Of a DNA stretch of 64,000 nucleotides, positions 63,355-64,000 are shown piece by piece. Source of the stretch: Shewanella sairae. Its GTDB lineage: Bacteria; Pseudomonadota; Gammaproteobacteria; Enterobacterales; Shewanellaceae. Below the pieces are notes generated by a model. The model worked only from the letters and a program-made list of their open reading frames with translations, was not told the origin of the DNA and made no database searches. The stretch is taken from contig NZ_JAKILT010000001.1 in NCBI RefSeq assembly GCF_023283535.1, positions 62,001 to 126,000 on the forward strand. The letters are read 5' to 3'. Numbering within the stretch: position 1 is the stretch's first letter; every line of letters begins with the position of its first letter. A program made the translations under genes and the position numbers.

Positions 63355-63999
63355 CTATGATTGCGTCGAATAAGCGTTAGCGACCTCTTCACTAATAATT
63401 GCAATACCGGCACGCATTTTTGCTTCATCTTGCACATAGTTCATGCGCAAACATTGACACGCATGTTCCCAATCATCTTCGAGTCCAAAGAAGAAATACT
63501 CACCAGGCACAATTAATACCCCGCGCTCTTTTAAGCGCTGATACAGCTCCATGGTAGTAATCGGTAATTCATCAAACCAAAGCCAAAGGAACATGGCGCC
63601 TTCTGGTTTATGAATTCTAAAGCGGTTATCACTAATCGATTGCTGTAACAGCTCAACCGCAAAGGCCGATTTTTGCTGGTAAAACGGCTTAATGACGGTT
63701 TCGCTTAATTTAAGTAGATCACCAGAATCAATCATGTGTTTAGCAATCGCAGGGCCAAAGCCGCCTGGAGCTAAACTGATAATCGCATTGAGGTTAGATA
63801 GCGCAGCGGTGATTTCTTCACTGGCAATCACAATGCCAGTGCGCACGCCAGGCAAACCAAGTTTCGACAGGCTCATACACAAGATGGTATTGCTGTTCCA
63901 AAATGGCGTGACGTCTTCAAAAATGATATTAGGAAACGGCGTGCCATAAGCGTTATCAATGATCAGCGGAATATTATTGGCGCGAGCGAGTTCATCCAG
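63355..63999 (-). CDS. avtA: Valine-pyruvate aminotransferase, C-terminal part (5' truncated by window)
   Basis: The frame is open to the window edge, giving about 214 C-terminal residues; the ATG at 63882 is internal. IPLIIDNAYGTPFPNIIF has the Asp and Tyr that hold the PLP ring, and ILCMSLSKLGLPGVRTGIV carries the PLP-binding Lys, in the form specific to AvtA. It transfers the amino group between valine and pyruvate, giving 2-oxoisovalerate and alanine, in branched-chain amino acid metabolism. PLP fold type I, cytoplasmic. The N-terminal half lies beyond position 64000. Confidence 0.93.
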   Translation of the reverse strand: MDELARANNIPLIIDNAYGTPFPNIIFEDVTPFWNSNTILCMSLSKLGLPGVRTGIVIASEEITAALSNLNAIISLAPGGFGPAIAKHMIDSGDLLKLSETVIKPFYQQKSAFAVELLQQSISDNRFRIHKPEGAMFLWLWFDELPITTMELYQRLKERGVLIVPGEYFFFGLEDDWEHACQCLRMNYVQDEAKMRAGIAIISEEVANAYSTQS

Positions 64000-64000
64000 T

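Overview
The window reads as chromosomal DNA of a marine-type gammaproteobacterium, most likely Shewanella or a close relative. This rests on the combination of an oleABCD hydrocarbon cluster, a TtpC-type TonB2 energiser operon, large PstC/PstA permeases, several TonB-dependent receptors, an RraB/YbcJ-like pair and an SslE/AcfD-like M60 lipoprotein. Base composition looks moderately AT-rich and fairly even. I see no rRNA, tRNA, CRISPR array, integrase, transposase or phage gene. Genus and family calls are by eye; no database search was run.

Layout. 1-3.3 kb: 3' end of DNA polymerase II, an outer-membrane porin, and the decayed 3' end of a second porin copy. 4.0-8.5 kb: a TonB-dependent receptor followed by a TPR protein with a C-terminal 2-oxoglutarate/iron oxygenase-like domain. 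9.1-14.0 kb: a tightly coupled operon, DUF3450-ttpC-exbB2-exbD2-tonB2-TPR, which should power TonB-dependent receptors such as the two in this window. 14.1-18.2 kb: a degenerate GGDEF protein, a DUF885 lipoprotein, PpiC, an acetyltransferase, an S4 RNA-binding protein and RraB. 18.3-20.3 kb: a NERD-nuclease-like protein with two apparently dead kinase domains. 20.3-24.5 kb: a LysR regulator divergent from a TSUP exporter, an OXA-2-like class D beta-lactamase, a membrane diguanylate cyclase and a GcvR-like ACT protein.

24.6-30.5 kb: a pstCAB-phoU operon behind a well-formed Pho box, without pstS. 31-36.5 kb: a BCCT transporter, a YajD-like HNH protein, a DUF1289 protein, a doubly anchored lipoprotein and a methyltransferase. 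36.8-41.7 kb: oleABCD, which condenses two fatty acyl chains head to head into a long-chain olefin. 41.8-45.5 kb: a dsbB-like gene with its small DUF5993-like partner, then small metabolic and stress genes and an MscS channel. 45.9-51.5 kb: a lipoprotein made of two large tandem repeats, paired with a second TonB-dependent receptor.

51.7-58.1 kb: a GST-like protein, an RluA-family pseudouridine synthase, a phosphohexomutase, and a BMP-type periplasmic binding protein translationally coupled to a membrane GGDEF protein, which looks like a ligand-to-c-di-GMP sensor. 58.2-63.0 kb: the SslE/AcfD-like M60 metalloprotease lipoprotein, with a 45-bp coding tandem repeat and a perfect 15-bp inverted repeat in its leader. 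63.4-64 kb: valine-pyruvate aminotransferase, cut by the window edge.

The best candidates for undescribed biology are the NERD/tandem-pseudokinase protein, the BMP/GGDEF pair, the DsbB variant whose second cysteine pair has moved to a C-terminal tail, the duplicated lipoprotein/receptor pair, and the chromosomal OXA-2-like enzyme with an altered SxV motif.
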